A stretch of DNA of 64,000 nt from Neostapfia colusana (lineage: Eukaryota > Streptophyta > Magnoliopsida > Poales > Poaceae). Of this stretch, positions 11,722 through 23,699 are shown one piece after another. The DNA lies in the NCBI GenBank assembly GCA_030760725.1, contig JASWHV010000009.1, positions 95,778,780 to 95,842,779 of the forward strand. The letters are read 5' to 3'. The notes under the pieces were generated by a model. It had not been told where the DNA came from. It did not search any database and saw nothing but the letters and a program-made list of their open reading frames with translations. The number at the start of each line of letters is the position of its first letter. Within the stretch, counting starts at the first letter, position 1. Made by a program: the position numbers and the translations under genes.

Positions 11722-13187
11722 TTACACTCTACCCGCTAAGCATAATGGTGCTTTGGAGACCATTACGCTTGCTGAAATCTTCCCACCCGGTGAACAAATT
11801 AAATATGGACTATCGGTGGGTAGTATTGGCAAACTGTGTTTAGCAATGAAAGCTTGGCTAATAAAATTATGCGTGGCGCCTGAATCAAACAGTACTATAG
11901 CGGGATGCTGGTGGGGTTGGAACATACCCGCAAGGATTGGCTCGCCCTCCGGCACATCCTCAATGGCAAGTTGGTGGACAGTGCCGGGCCTAGGGTTTGC
12001 CCACCGCGCATTAGTAGGGTTCCGGGGTTGATTCCTCCCCGGAAACTGCGGTGCCACTCCGCCGCCTTGCCGCTCCGGGCAACTGCTCGCGAAGTGTCCT
12101 GGACGACCACACTTGTAACATGTGGCCGCTGCTGGTGGGGTGCTCGGTGGACGAAAGCCCGGCATGCGTTGCTGAGGTGCAAACGCACGCGGCATCGCCC
12201 GCTGCTGCTGTTGTGGTTGCGGTGGTACTGGCAGTGCCGGCCTGAATGCCGGTGAAGAATACGACCGACTGCGGAACGGCATCGACCGCTGTGGTGGCTG
12301 CCAGCGTGGACCTGATGGTGGGCGATTCACCATCCGAAACTTCTGAGAAGGACCACCTCCATCTCCGCTGCTCTGCGGCATGCTTCGCTTTCGCTCTGCC
12401 GCCGCTAACTCCTTGCCGGAGTCCTCCTGAACAATCGCAGCATCAATGATCTCGTTGAGGCTGCCGCGATTGAACATCGCCAACTTGTCCTTCAGGAGCG
12501 GGTTAAGCCCCTGGTAAAAGTGGTCCCGCCGCTTCTCGTCGGTATCGGCATGATACGACGCATATAGAGCGAGATCGTTAAATGCCCTGGAGTATTCCAG
12601 CGCGTTCCGGCTCCCTTGTTGCAGGTGTAAGAACTCCTGTGTCTTCCTCTTCATTAAACCTGGCGGTATATGATAGGCCCTGAAGGCCGTCCGAAACTCC
12701 GTCCAGGTCATCACTCGGTCGGTGAGCTGTGAAGCACAGAAGTTGGCCCACCACACGCTCGCGGATCCTTGGAGCTGCTGGACCGCGAACTGAGTCTTGC
12801 GCTGCTCGCTGAGCTGGAGCAGCCCAAACTTCATCTCTATGGCGCGGAGCCAGTTGTCCGCGTCAAGTGGTTCATCCGCCCTTGAGAATACCGGGGGATG
12901 AGTAACCAGGAAGTCGGAGTAGGAGCTCTGTTGGCGCTCCTCACGATCTTGACGTCTCTCTGGGAAGGACATATTAGCGATAAGAGTCTGCAGCAACTCT
13001 GTTGCTGCTGATGCGAGCCCGCCATTGCCGTGACGATGTCGGCCAATGTAACTGTCGGTAGTGGCGGTGGCGGTGTTTGCTGTTGCTGTTGTTGCTGCTG
13101 TCCCGAGGAGTCCTCGGGAGGCGGTTGGGAGGTCTCTCCCCCTTGACTGGTACCCCCAACATCCGGATTGGCACGAGTACGCGTCAT
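11722..13187 (-). pseudogene. Element A gag-protease
   Basis: I choose the ATG at 13187 (MTRTRANPDVGG); it lies one base after TTTGAATTTCAG, a splice-acceptor-like context. The N terminus is Gln/Pro rich. An indel near 13020 shifts the frame, and gag continues at 12996-11722. That part contains the retrotransposon gag core (WLRAIEMKF, ASVWWANF, FRAYHIPPG, EFLHLQQG), then Arg/Pro/Gln-rich sequence, a canonical CCHC knuckle CYKCGRPGHFASSC, and the protease site DSGATHNFIS. The frame ends with TAA at 11724-11722, in the linker between protease and RT. Confidence 0.88.
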
Positions 13188-13459
13188 TCTGAAATTCAAA
13201 ACAGCAGCAATTAGCACATGTCTTACTTAAAATTACATATGTAACAGTAGGTATTGAAGTGACACATGAACAATTTGCACAACATTCACATATATTGATA
13301 AAGCATAAACTTTATACAAGATACATTATTCTCGGGTTTCTGAGAATTCGTGCTCATGTCGTCACTGTCTATACATCCGCTACTGTCTACACGACATGTC
13401 ACCGATTACAAAAGTTGGGTTACGCTACGCTGGCTACCCTACTTGGCAACCGTAACCCC
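13188..13459 (-). other. Spacer between accessory ORF and gag of element A
   Basis: About 270 bp of AT-rich sequence with no credible ORF, ending (minus strand) in TTTGAATTTCAG just before the gag ATG. If the acceptor is used, this is the 3' part of an intron that removes the accessory ORF. Confidence 0.45.
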
Positions 13460-14403
13460 CTACTCGAAGTAGAACTCGACCTCCTGTAGGTCGTCCTCCT
13501 CCGGTACCTCTGCTGGTGGCTCTGGATCTACCACCTCTTCTCCCATCCCGGGTTCTCCCATTGCTGGAAGGCCCAAGACCACCGGTATGCCCAATACCGA
13601 AGGTACGAGGTCCTGCAAAGCATGCACCTCGTCCATAGCTTGGTTGTAGTCCTCTTCCCAGCCTTGTCCTTCCTCAATAGTGTCATACCGCTCTTGAGCA
13701 AGGTCCTCATTCTGCTGGGTTAGGGTCTGCACCAGTTCTTGTAACGCCGCGATGTCGACACGGCTTTTTCTCTTCGCCTTCTTCAGACGATGCAACTGAT
13801 TGTGCTGTTCATCAGTCGCTTGATCGTCGGAAGGAGCACATTGCGGAGTGCGCTGTGAGCACTCTCGAAATGATCTCCACGGCTTGTGCTCTCCTTGAGA
13901 TTTGTGGCGAGATGCTCCGTATGAACAGCTTGGCTGTCCATCATGGCGTTTCCCGCCCTCATCTGGAGGCTGAGATTTGCCTCCGCGGGGTTGTACCTTG
14001 GGCAACTCGGGTCCGTTGCTTCCAGGTACCTCTCTTCCCACACATGCTGAGCTCGTCCCTCCACCGGAATGAGTGCGTATGGAGTGCCCTCCATAGCCTG
14101 CACGTGTAGTTGGCAGAAACGTGACATAGTGTCACGGGCTGCCACTTGCCACATCCCTTCCGGTTGTCTTCCTCTCACCGTGACGGTGAATGGCACCCAA
14201 CCGTGTGGCATAGATCCTGCAGGAACCTCGACATGGATCGTCCATGTCTTGTTCCCCTCTTCGCCTTCTTCCTTGGCGAAGTACTGCGGCATCTGATTGT
14301 ACCCGAAATATTGGAGCATTTGCCACAATGCTTCCGGGTAGCCGCTACGGTGAGAACAGTGGGACATCACCCACCCGTTCTCCAACTTCTTATCTGCTGT
14401 CAT
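13460..14403 (-). pseudogene. Element A accessory ORF upstream of gag (dsRBD-like segment plus coiled coil)
   Basis: About 314 codons from the ATG at 14403 to the stop at 13460, with one frameshift near 13820 joining two overlapping frames. The ATG directly follows ATATATTTTTACAG, a 3' splice-site-like context. Residues about 23-97 are Trp/aromatic rich, with the layout helix, three strands, helix: PQYF, then WTIHVEVP, FTVTVRG and QVAARDTMSRFC. This resembles the pattern of double-stranded-RNA-binding domains. The second half has Lys/Arg-rich LHRLKKAKRKSR and a heptad-like helix (ALQELVQTLTQQNEDLAQE), then an acidic tail. It is on the same strand as gag and lies between leader and gag. Extra ORFs of this kind are known in plant LTR retrotransposons; their role is unknown. 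The dsRNA-binding idea is mine. Confidence 0.6.
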
Positions 14404-15884
14404 CTGTAAAAATATATTTGAGAAATGTCAAATATTTATTTAAACATTAAACCATTGAGTTATAACATAGGACATGTCATTGAACCCATAAAACTTGGAA
14501 ACATAGTTCAAATTTTAAACAAATTTGACTGTGGATCTGCTGTTCCCATGACAGCCCTGACCAGTTTCCATTTCAACCTGATTTAGGCCATGTTGAAGGC
14601 AAAACCAATTCTGGAGCTCAACATCAAAGTTAAAGTTAACTTCAATAGATTTCCAGAAAGTATTTGCTTGGCCTAAGATCTGTCCTGGTTCAAAAGTTAT
14701 GAGACGTCAAAGTAACAGAATTTCTGGAGAAAATTGGACAGCACCTCCCTGCTTTAGGTACTGATTTGATCCAAGAATCTGAGTTAATTATATTCCTAAT
14801 CTGACAAAACTTTCTGTTACAAAGTTGTAACCCATCTCATACGCTTTCCAGAACTACCTCATTTCCTATTTTTGGATTTTTAAGCAGGAAGTTATGCTTA
14901 ATTTACAGAGAGTTTACAGAGAGTCTTTGCTCTGGCCTGTTTTCTGGACAGTTTCAACTCTACTGCATTTTTCGATTGGTTAAGGGATGAAACACCTCTG
15001 GACCTCAACATAAAAGTTGTAAAGCTCTTCCAAATCTTTCCAGAAATGTATCATATGACCCCAACCTCGAAAGAACTCAACCTCTAACCTCTGATTAACT
15101 TCAGCCTTGATTCAGCTAAAAACAGAGTGCTCTGTCCTTAACAACCTATAAGTTTAAAACTTGTTAACTTTGAATATCCTGTTCAAGGGAAGGAGTTACA
15201 TCAAGTTTTACTACTTTGGATCAAAACTTTCAAGTTTTCAATGAATTTGTTCATTTAGTTGGGTGTGACGTCGATGCGTCACCAGATTATGTCGGTACTA
15301 CGTCCTCACAAAGAAAAACCTATACCGGACTTAGCCGGCTTCGTTATTTCAGTGGCACTAAACGTCACTCGCACACGGATGCTACACGTCTACCGTTTTG
15401 TGGTCAGGCTACCTGCAGAAACTCAAACAATCATCAGACTCGCCTGCGCACCGAGCCCGGAATCCATACAGTTCGTACACCCGGCCGCCATCACTCGCCC
15501 GGATGTTCTCAAGCCAACCACGCCTTGAGTTACGTGTTCACGTTTCAGACCACGTGACAGGGTCTCCCATGTTGCACCACGCACGCCAGGGACAGACATT
15601 GCTCGAATACCCCAAACGACATGAAGAGTCGTAGAGGATACTAAAGCGGGTCGGGTTACCTGCCACCCGTGGGGCTCCACCCTTCAGCTTGTGCGCACTG
15701 GTGGACAGCGCTTACGTGTACCCCCCAAGACATAAACGTCCCGAGATACACGATTTTCTGACATAACAAATAGGTTAATATGCCACTTTCGATATGCTAA
15801 TAACATCCTTATACGGGCTACTAACTCGTTCCTCACTGGATTTTTGAAAAAGAAGACCTTTGTACTGTGTTAAACCTCAAGCGA
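14404..15884 (-). other. Untranslated leader of element A
   Basis: About 1.5 kb between the primer site and the accessory ORF. It is AT rich near 14404-15240 and GC richer at 15250-15720. Short ORFs there match nothing I know. The first bases after the primer site (minus strand CTTGAG, then GTTTAACAC) could be a splice donor. Confidence 0.5.
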
Positions 15885-15896
15885 GCTCTGATACCA
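15885..15896 (-). other. Primer-binding site of element A (initiator Met tRNA)
   Basis: The minus strand reads TGGTATCAGAGC, three bases inside the LTR boundary at 15900. Confidence 0.92.
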
Positions 15897-15899
15897 CGC

Positions 15900-18800
15900 T
15901 GACACGACCCCATTGGTCCTGTCGAGCCAGGATCACGCTGAGGGGTGCTGCGTTGCACAGCACCGTATAACACACGTCAAAGGTACAAAGCGGAAGCGGA
16001 AATTTTATTACGTAAACAAGTTTATGAACATGTTTACATCAAAATAAGTTCAGTCTACACTCGCGGGCGTAGACTAAGCATCAAGTGCACGTTCAGCCCT
16101 CGAACGTGTCCTTGCTAGCACACATGCACACTAACTCTGCGGCGTGCACGACTGCCACTCGACGGGGTTCCCCTCCTGGGGTTCCGTCTCCTCTTCGGGA
16201 GTCCCTTCCTCATAGAACCCTGCAAAAGCTTCAAACACAAGCAGTGAGAACGAAGGCTCAGCAAGTCTGACCCGTCTCACCTAAACATGGAACTTCTACA
16301 TGAGGGTAATGGGTTACATGAGGTAAAAATCAGTTGCAAGGACTCGCCTAATTAGTAGAACCTTACTTTCAAGTTTTAGCAGCAGGTTGTGGAGAACCTT
16401 ACGCTAAGGTACATGAGAGAGCCGCAATCAAACAAGAAACGCATTTCTCTCATGTACTTTGCCCAAAGTTGAAAAGAACTTTAGTTAGCTCTAAGCTACA
16501 GCATATCATTAACAATCAATATCCAGCTTCCAATCAGCAACATTTTAACATAACTAGCCTGTTCTTTCTACGTCACGGTACAGTGAACAAGTGGTACTCA
16601 CTGACCGCGAGGGACGGCGATTATAATAGATTTACACCTGCAGGGTTACCCGAACAACCCGTCACGTACGCCCGTACTCGATGTTGCCTACAACAACCAT
16701 CACGGACGCCGTACGCGACTACCTTTCACCCGTTAGCCAAATATTGAACCGGTCCCATCGTCCCGAGCAAGAGGTCTCTGCACGCGCATCTCCGTGCCGC
16801 CAGCCGATTTACACCTCAAGCTCTCAACCTACCCTCTGAACGATGGGCAATGCCTCAATAACTAGCTACCCGAGTTACATCAGTTTCCCGGTTCCCATAT
16901 AGCCGATAGGTCTTCGGTACTGTTCTAGCTTGTTCAACAGGCCCGCACACGGCTCGGTCCTCAATCGACACAAGCGGAGCTACAGCACACAGGCCCCAAA
17001 GTCCAGCTGCCCTTGCTCTCCGCTCGGTCTCATTTTCTTGCCATGTGTATCATGTGCTATCTCTACCCGCGCAACGTGCCTCTAGCCTATTCTCGCGAGT
17101 AGTTCCAACTACTCGACTTGTACCGAATCCTACTCTATCCTAGCAATGCAGTAGCTAATGGGGTTTGCAATCCTAAACCCAACCCATGGTTCTCTTGGCT
17201 ATGCAGTGGGGCTTCCAAACAAGACTCTAATGCACAGAATAAAGGAAACAAGTATGTGCTCAAAACAATAAAAATTTGTAAAAAGGTTAATGCAAACCGG
17301 AGCTTGCCTTGCTGCTCTTGGTCGTAGGCTAGCTGTTCCTCCAGAGTAACGAAGTCTAGGACTTCGGGTTCCTCCTCGACCTTAGCGACTACATGATAGA
17401 AACAATACATGGATTAATTTAATGCATTTGTATTAAGTTTGAAGTTGTGAAGTCTATAACCTTTGCTAGACAGACCTAATGACTGTGAAACTTTTATTGT
17501 GGCTTGGTTACAACCTAAACAGAGAATTGGTCAAGTTTTAGTTGCAGCAAAGCTCATTTGAGCCCTCCACAATTAATTATGTCGTTGACCTTAATTGGAA
17601 CTCTTAGGGTGTTCTAAGGATTTTCATGAAACAAACTATGACTTTCTGAAAACTAGATTTTCAGAGGGTTCTAATGGAATTGGTCTCACTTAATTTGAAG
17701 GTTCCTAGCTAAACATATGAGCTAAACAATTTCAGAGAAAATTCAGAAAATGTTTCTGAACATTTTCTATTTTCTCTGGAACAGTTTCACTAATCACACC
17801 ATTAGGTGGATCAAATGAGCTCAAATGGGTCTGAAATTTTTATAGTAGTTCAGGGATATTTTGGTGAACAACCCAGTAAAATTTCAGGATTTTCCTCCAC
17901 AGGATTCTCCAGTTAAAATTCCTAACAGTTTACACTTTGAGGAATTAATTCTGGAGAAACAAGGGTTTTCATGAACTGAAACTTGATTTGCTGGAAAGTG
18001 CTCAGAGATCTGAATCCAGAAAAATTTGGTTCACTCGATTTGGAGCTTTCTAGCCAAAGTTATGAGGATTTGAAGTTTGAAGGAAATCTGAAAATCGGGG
18101 AAAAGTTTAAACTCGCGCGTGGGCCCAGGGGACACGCGTCGCACGCCGAGGCGACAGCACACCGTGGCCCACAATGATTTTGCGCGCCAGCACACCTGAT
18201 CCCGGCCGCAGCCGGATCCCGATTCAAAATATCTCCCGCTGACAGCTGGAGTCCACCCCCTTCTTCAACCTCGCGACGCCCGCGCTCCGCCGCCGAGGGA
18301 CCTCGCCGGAGAGCTCGCCGCCGGCTTCTGTACAGCTCCAAACTTCTCGATTCTGGCCGCCCCTGCCTACTTTTACTCGGGGAACAGGATTCTAGGGTCA
18401 GCTGCTCATGACAATGGCCGGAGCATGGTCGGCGACGAGCCGCCACCTCAGAATGACTTCGGCCATGTCGGCTGACTTCCCTAGCACCTCAACTACTTGG
18501 GAAACCGGTCGGGAAGCACCAGTGGACCTCAGAGAAGGTCGACATGAGCTCGAGGCAGCTCGGGGAAGGCCCGAAATAGGTCCTCACCGTGCGCCCGATG
18601 CCGCCCGTTCATTCCGCCATTGGTAGACCTCAAATTACGCCGGGTACAGAGGTTCTCCGGCCCAGAGTTGTGAAGGCAACTTGTGCGTTACCGTGTCTAG
18701 CTCATGTGAGAGCGGCTTGAGGCCCTCTAATCCTTTCTAGAGCACGAATTAAACAGAATCGTACCCGAAGGTCGTTCTGCACACAGAAAGGGGAAAAGTG

Positions 18801-19939
18801 GAAATTCGCCGCCGGTGAGCAACCACTCGAGCTGTGGCTCGGGGATGAGCAGCACCGGTCACCAGCGCGTCCAAGGGTGCCTTGGCTCGGGTGTGACAAC
18901 GCCCTGGTTGGGCTGTCCACGAGAGCCCGGAGTGCGGCAGTTCCAAGTCCCGAATTTGATCTTTCGGCACAGCCGGTATCCATCGGTTTCAACTGAATTC
19001 TAGCAACGGGGAGGACGGAGGAAGGTCTCTAGTACCTTGCTGGGGCTCTGGAGTGGACAGAGGGAGCTGCGATCGGCGTTCTCCGATCGATTCCGAGCTG
19101 CGGAAAATTTCGGCCGGCGCTGAGTTCTTGCGGGGAAGAACGGCGATGCCTCGGCCGAGGAGGGGGGGCAGGCGCCTTAAGAAGGCTCTGCACCGCCTCG
19201 CGCTCGCGCGTGGGCAAGCAGCTGCTGGCGCGGCGGCTGCCCTCGGTGGCGATCACAGCTGCGGCTCGGCGACCCGAGTGAGAAAAGTCTCAGTCGGTTT
19301 GATATGAGCAGCGGCTGACATGTGGGTCCCACTTCCAGTTTTAACCTCTGAAATTTACTCCTAATCACTGTTGTAAACAGTGAACCCCATAGTACCCCTG
19401 GTAATTCAAATTATTCACCCATGAACCATTTGAATTGATCAAAGTTCAAATTGGGTTTGGTTTGAGTGAATTTCAGCACAAGTGCAGTTTTGAATTCAAA
19501 TGAAGTTTGAATTTGTCCCACTTAGCTCATGTCAAGATCAACTCCAAATGGAGTGAAAATTGGTGTGTGGGCTCACAAAAATGTGCTGAGTAAGAATATG
19601 CCTCCCACTTTTAAATTCATGGGATAAAAACAGTTTGAATTTGAATATGGTTTCAAACTGCCCTCTTCCTAACTATACCCAAAATGACCTCAAAAAGGTT
19701 TTGAATTTGGGTGAAACTTGGCATGGACATCCTTAGTAAAGTGTAGGAGTTTTCATATGTCCAGCCCATCTATATCACATGTGGGAAATACCACTTTTAC
19801 AATATGTGAGTTTGTTTTCTAATGAGCATGTTGATAATTGTTACTTGCTCTTCATTTGTGTTCATGATCCTTCCTCAAATGAGGTGTGTGGTGTGGTGAT
19901 GAACACTGCAAATGTGTGTCAAAAACTGAGGCCCTTACA
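15900..19939 (-). repeat. Element A 5' LTR (4040 bp)
   Basis: Near-identical direct repeat of 4528-8563, followed by the GTGTA target duplication at 19940-19944. The transcriptional promoter of element A must lie here. I did not identify a single convincing TATA box. Confidence 0.95.
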
Positions 19940-19944
19940 GTGTA

Positions 19945-20064
19945 TGGCCAAGAGATCACAAAATAGCCTTTACAAAGGGGCTACTAGATGTATGGACTCA
20001 CTAAGGTTTCACCAGCAGGCTCGAATCACCATTCTCCCACATACGGGCCCCCTCTTGTGCCATG
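19945..20064 (-). repeat. Element B 5' LTR, segment 2
   Basis: A 120-bp piece between the element A target duplication and CACTA-1. It reads TGGCCAAGAGATCAC and continues through CCATTCTCCCAC. It is the reverse complement of about 34215-34335 in the element C LTR, so it bridges segment 1 and segment 3. Confidence 0.85.
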
Positions 20065-20734
20065 CACTACAGGGATACGACGGACTTACGACGGCTAAGG
20101 CCGTCGTAATTAAGCCATAAACCGTCGTAAGTTAGCTACTTACGACGGTATTTTGTTACTTACGACGGTATAAAGCCGAGGTAAATATTATGTCGTAAAT
20201 AAGCTAACTTACGACGGCTACCGTCATAAATAAAGTAACTTACGACGGCATCGCGCATCCGTCGTAAGTAACGGCCCAGGCCACGTGGTGGCCCAAGGCA
20301 CGTTACTTACGACGGTTCTGGTGACCGTCTTAAGTAAGAGAGGCTAACTTATGACAGTTTTACTGACCGTCATAAGTAGCAGAAGCTAACTTACGACGGC
20401 TTCTGGGCAGTAGCCATCGTAAGTTATGTTTGTAATTTTTTTTAAAACAGAAACGCACTAACCTGGCTCGATGGCCAGCACACAGAACAAACAGTTACAA
20501 AACAGAGTAAACAGTCATAAAACAATTTATACAACAGTTCATATGCATCACACACAAAAGAAACGACAAACGGGCTACACACTACCCCCTCGACTACCTC
20601 CGGAGCCAAAGAAATAATATCCACACGTCTCTCTTGGAACCGGTAGCTGTGGCGATGGAGTAGAGGCCTCCGTCGCCGAACCCTACAAAACACATGAGTA
20701 GTTACGACGGTTTGGATTCAGATATCAATGTCTT

Positions 20735-20965
20735 TCTCTTTTTTCTCACTCTCTTTCTCTCTCTATACGTTTCATCATCTCTCTCACTCTGTTCCTCTAT
20801 CTCTGTACTATTCATCCCCCCTTTATGTCAGTCTCACTCACACCCTCTCTCGCACTCTATCTCTCCCTCTATTGCAACACTCCATCTCTCCATCTCACTC
20901 TCTCTCTCTCACACTCTCTCTCTCCCTTCTGTACCACTCTACATCTCTCTCTCTCCTTATGTTAG
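20735..20965. repeat. CT/CTCT-rich simple repeat inside CACTA-1
   Basis: An imperfect (CT)n / TCTCACTC tract of about 230 bp. Long plus-strand ORFs here encode only Leu/Ser/His/Phe low-complexity sequence and are not genes. Confidence 0.85.
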
Positions 20966-21169
20966 ATGAAAAATACAATATTAAAGAGTTTATTACCTGT
21001 ACCGGAGACACCTGGGCTGCGGGCTCCTATGACGGGGTCACCTGTGGCGGCTGCCACGCAGGAATCGCGATTTGTTGGCTGTTCTGTCGAGCTAAGGCCT
21101 ATAATTGGTAAATATTAGAACATATGTATTACTGAAATGTTATGAAAGTAAACTACAGTAATTGAAATT

Positions 21170-22245
21170 ACTTACCTCCATCGCTGCCTGCATCTGGGCC
21201 ATGTAGTTAGCTTGGTACTCCTGGATGGCCCTCGTCCTGTCGAGCACCTCCTGGGTCCACGTCAGCCTCTCCTGCATGGCACGGAACTCCATGTCCTTCT
21301 GCGAGAGACGGCCACTCGACGGCCCAACCGACGAAGTCTGCGTCGATGAAGTGCCTCTCGCAGGTCACGCCGACCTCGAGTCGAGAACTCCATCGAAAAT
21401 GGAAAACCTACAAAAGAAAGAAAAATAATAAGTAAAAGAAGGAAGAGTGAAAAACCAAAATCAAAGAAACCAACTCACTGCCCATGGGCCTTCCCGTCGC
21501 CGCTTGCATACACGGCTTGAGGGTCGATTGGCGTGTTTTCCCAATCGTACCCTACACCGTGTATTTTGACGACTTCCTGCCCGTACTTTTCCTAAAAACA
21601 TAGAAATGGTGTTAGTATGTCAATAATAATATTAGTTATAATTAAATCAAATAATTCTAAAAACTTACCGATCGATCGGTCGCGACCTGACTGCACTGCC
21701 CCAGCTGCGACGGGTCACTTCCCTTGTGACCTCTCTTCCAAACCTGGGTCGCGCTAGGCTCCTGGCCGGTCTCTCGCTCCTGTAGATGCGTGTTAGTAGG
21801 ATAAATATGTTATGAACACATAAACGAACTTATAATACACTTACCATGCGTTTAGCCAAACGCAAATGACCATCGGCGCCATAGGTGTGCTTCCCGTTGG
21901 ACCCTCTGCATCCTCGAGCCCTCATGGACTTAGCTTTGAAGTCATCGCTAGCCCAATACCGACAGAGAGCTCGGTATGCGTCGGGTTGACTAAGCCCATA
22001 TACTTAACTTTGAAGTCGTCGCTAGCACAGAGTTGTCTATAGAAGTGACTAAGCTCGGCTAGCACCTTCCACACCGCATCATAAAAATAGCCCCGAAACA
22101 TAACAGGTAGAAGTCTTTCCATAATTATGTGATAATCATGACTCTTCAACCCTGTCAGCTTTCCCGTTTTGATATTCACGGCTCGTTTCAACCTTCCACA
22201 CCGCATCATCAAAGATAAAACTGCCCCGTCGGGCCCGCCGTCCAC
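21170..22245 (-). pseudogene. CACTA-1 transposase remnants (TNP2 C-terminal region fused to Transposase_24-type ORF)
   Basis: The minus-strand frame 22245-21922 contains VNIKTGKLTGLKSHDYH, IIMERLLPVMFRGY and VWKVLAELSHFYRQLC. This is the region that follows the catalytic part of TNP2 (DUF4218 type) and matches 54351-54500 of CACTA-3. Downstream, exons match the second CACTA ORF (Transposase_24 type): KHTYGADGHLRLAKRM then a GT donor, VWKRGHKGSDPSQ, and an IFDGVLDS-like block (21340-21410). Introns are still recognisable. A short sequence encoding DDFKVK occurs twice across the fusion point, which suggests slippage or recombination created it. Confidence 0.75.
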
Positions 22246-23079
22246 GCGCGGGAGCTTGCCGTCCTCCGTGCCTGTCTTGACTAATACATTACCACTAAAT
22301 GGGTCGTGACAGACCCTAAATGGGTCGTGTCAGGCCAGACCGGGCCGAAACTCATTTATTTACATATAGTAACTAATCACGCAATCAATCAAAGTATTAA
22401 TTAAACAATAATCAATTACAATACTAATTAAATAATTAATCATTTTTGAGAGAGAGGAAAGAACGAGAGGGAGACAAAGAAGTGGGCCAGCCGTCCTAAG
22501 TGATGACGTACGAGCCAAGGTTCGCCGCTATGAGCTTCTACATCAAAACTGTGAAGAAAATAGTTCCACAGGATTCTCGACGATGCTCTACTTTGTTTAA
22601 GCGCAATAATGGGGAAAATTGATTTTTAGGCGGACCAACTATCGGGCAATAAATGGGCTATGCCGGGCTGAGCTGACCCGAAGCCCATTTATTTACATAT
22701 CGATATTATACACTCAAGCAATCAAATTAAACTCAAATTTCTAACACTTTTAACCTAAATAATAAAATAAAACAAATAATTAACAGATAACCACAATAAA
22801 TAATAAAAAAAATTACACCTAAATATTCAAATAAGAAAACTAATTAATGAACTAAATAACATAATTAACAAATTAAATAACTAAACAATCTCCAATATTA
22901 ATCAAGTAACCAATTTATAAAATAAATATTAAACTAACTTAATAATCAACTAAACCAAAATAAAGTAAACTAATTAAGTAACAAAATAACCAAATAACTA
23001 AACTAATTAATAAAGTAACTAAATTAATTAATAAATGAACTAAATAACTAATTTATACAATTAATAAGACTTACCACAA

Positions 23080-23455
23080 AGTGGCAGCGAAGCAGGGCGG
23101 GCTTGGGACCGAGCAGCGGCGGCGGGCACGAGGTTAGTCGGGCTCGAGCAGCGGCAGCCGGGCCAGGTGGCGCTGGCGAGCTCGGCCGGCGCGTGGGCTG
23201 GGCGGCGTGGCGGGGCTGGGCGGCGATGAGGCCGGGCGGCGCTGGTGGGAGGCGCAGCGAGGCTCGGTGGCGCGGCGGCTGGGCGGCGGTGGCGGTGGCT
23301 CGGGCGGAATAGCCCGAGCCCGGGGTTGTGCAGCGGCGGGGCCAGGCGGCGTTGGCGGGAGGTGTGGCGGCGCTCGGTGGCGCGGCGGCTGGGCGGTGGT
23401 GGTGTGGTCTCGCCCGGAATAGCCCGAGCCCGGAGCTGGAGCGACGGATATAAAC
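23080..23455. other. GC-rich exon-like block near the end of CACTA-1
   Basis: Very GC-rich sequence with repeated GGCGGCTGGGCGGC and GCGGAATAGCCCGAGCC motifs. Comparable Pro/Ala/Gly-rich blocks sit at the same distance from one end in CACTA-2 (38800-39075) and CACTA-3 (46930-47465). The ORFs across it are low complexity on both strands, so I do not call a protein. Confidence 0.6.
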
Positions 23456-23699
23456 CGCTAATTATGACGGCCTAATAACTTACGACGGCCCAACTATTGG
23501 GCCGTCGTAAGTTATGTCTTATTTACGACGGGCCATTACTTACGACGGCTTAGGTTTTTGGCCGTCATAAGTTATTTATAATTTACAATGGGCCACTAAC
23601 TTACGACGGCCATGGGTCTACGGACGTCGTAGGGCCGTCGTAAGTTACATTACTTACGACGGCTAGCCGTCGTAAGGTTACATGGTTCCTGTAGTGATG

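Larger units (their letters stand above)
4528..19939 (-). mobile_element. Element A: complete 15.4-kb Tekay/Del-like LTR retrotransposon
   Basis: Two near-identical direct repeats (4528-8563 and 15900-19939) start TGACACGACC and end GGCCCTTACA. They are flanked by GTGTA at 4523-4527 and 19940-19944, the target duplication. The coding strand is minus. From right to left there are the 5' LTR, primer site (15885-15896), a 1.5-kb leader, an extra ORF, gag, protease, RT, RNase H, integrase with a chromodomain-like end, polypurine tract and 3' LTR. The LTRs differ by roughly 1-2% by eye, so the insertion is young (inference). The coding region nevertheless carries several stops and frameshifts, so it probably moved with proteins supplied by relatives. 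Confidence 0.95.
20065..23696 (-). mobile_element. CACTA-1: non-autonomous CACTA (En/Spm) transposon
   Basis: It begins CACTACAGG and ends CCTGTAGTG, with a 3-bp ATG duplication at 20062-20064 and 23697-23699. The flanking LTR rejoins perfectly at GCCATG. Both ends carry many copies of TTACGACGG and its complement (20080-20430 and 23450-23680), the subterminal repeats where CACTA transposase binds. The 3.6-kb interior keeps only fragments of transposase genes on the minus strand, a CT-rich microsatellite and a GC-rich exon-like block. It therefore could move only with help. Confidence 0.95.

Noticed and set aside
20728..21111. Leu/Ser-rich 127-aa ORF
   Set aside because: Translation of a CT-rich microsatellite.
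23103..23475. Gly/Ala/Arg-rich ORFs
   Set aside because: Low-complexity GC block near the CACTA-1 end, with internal short repeats.
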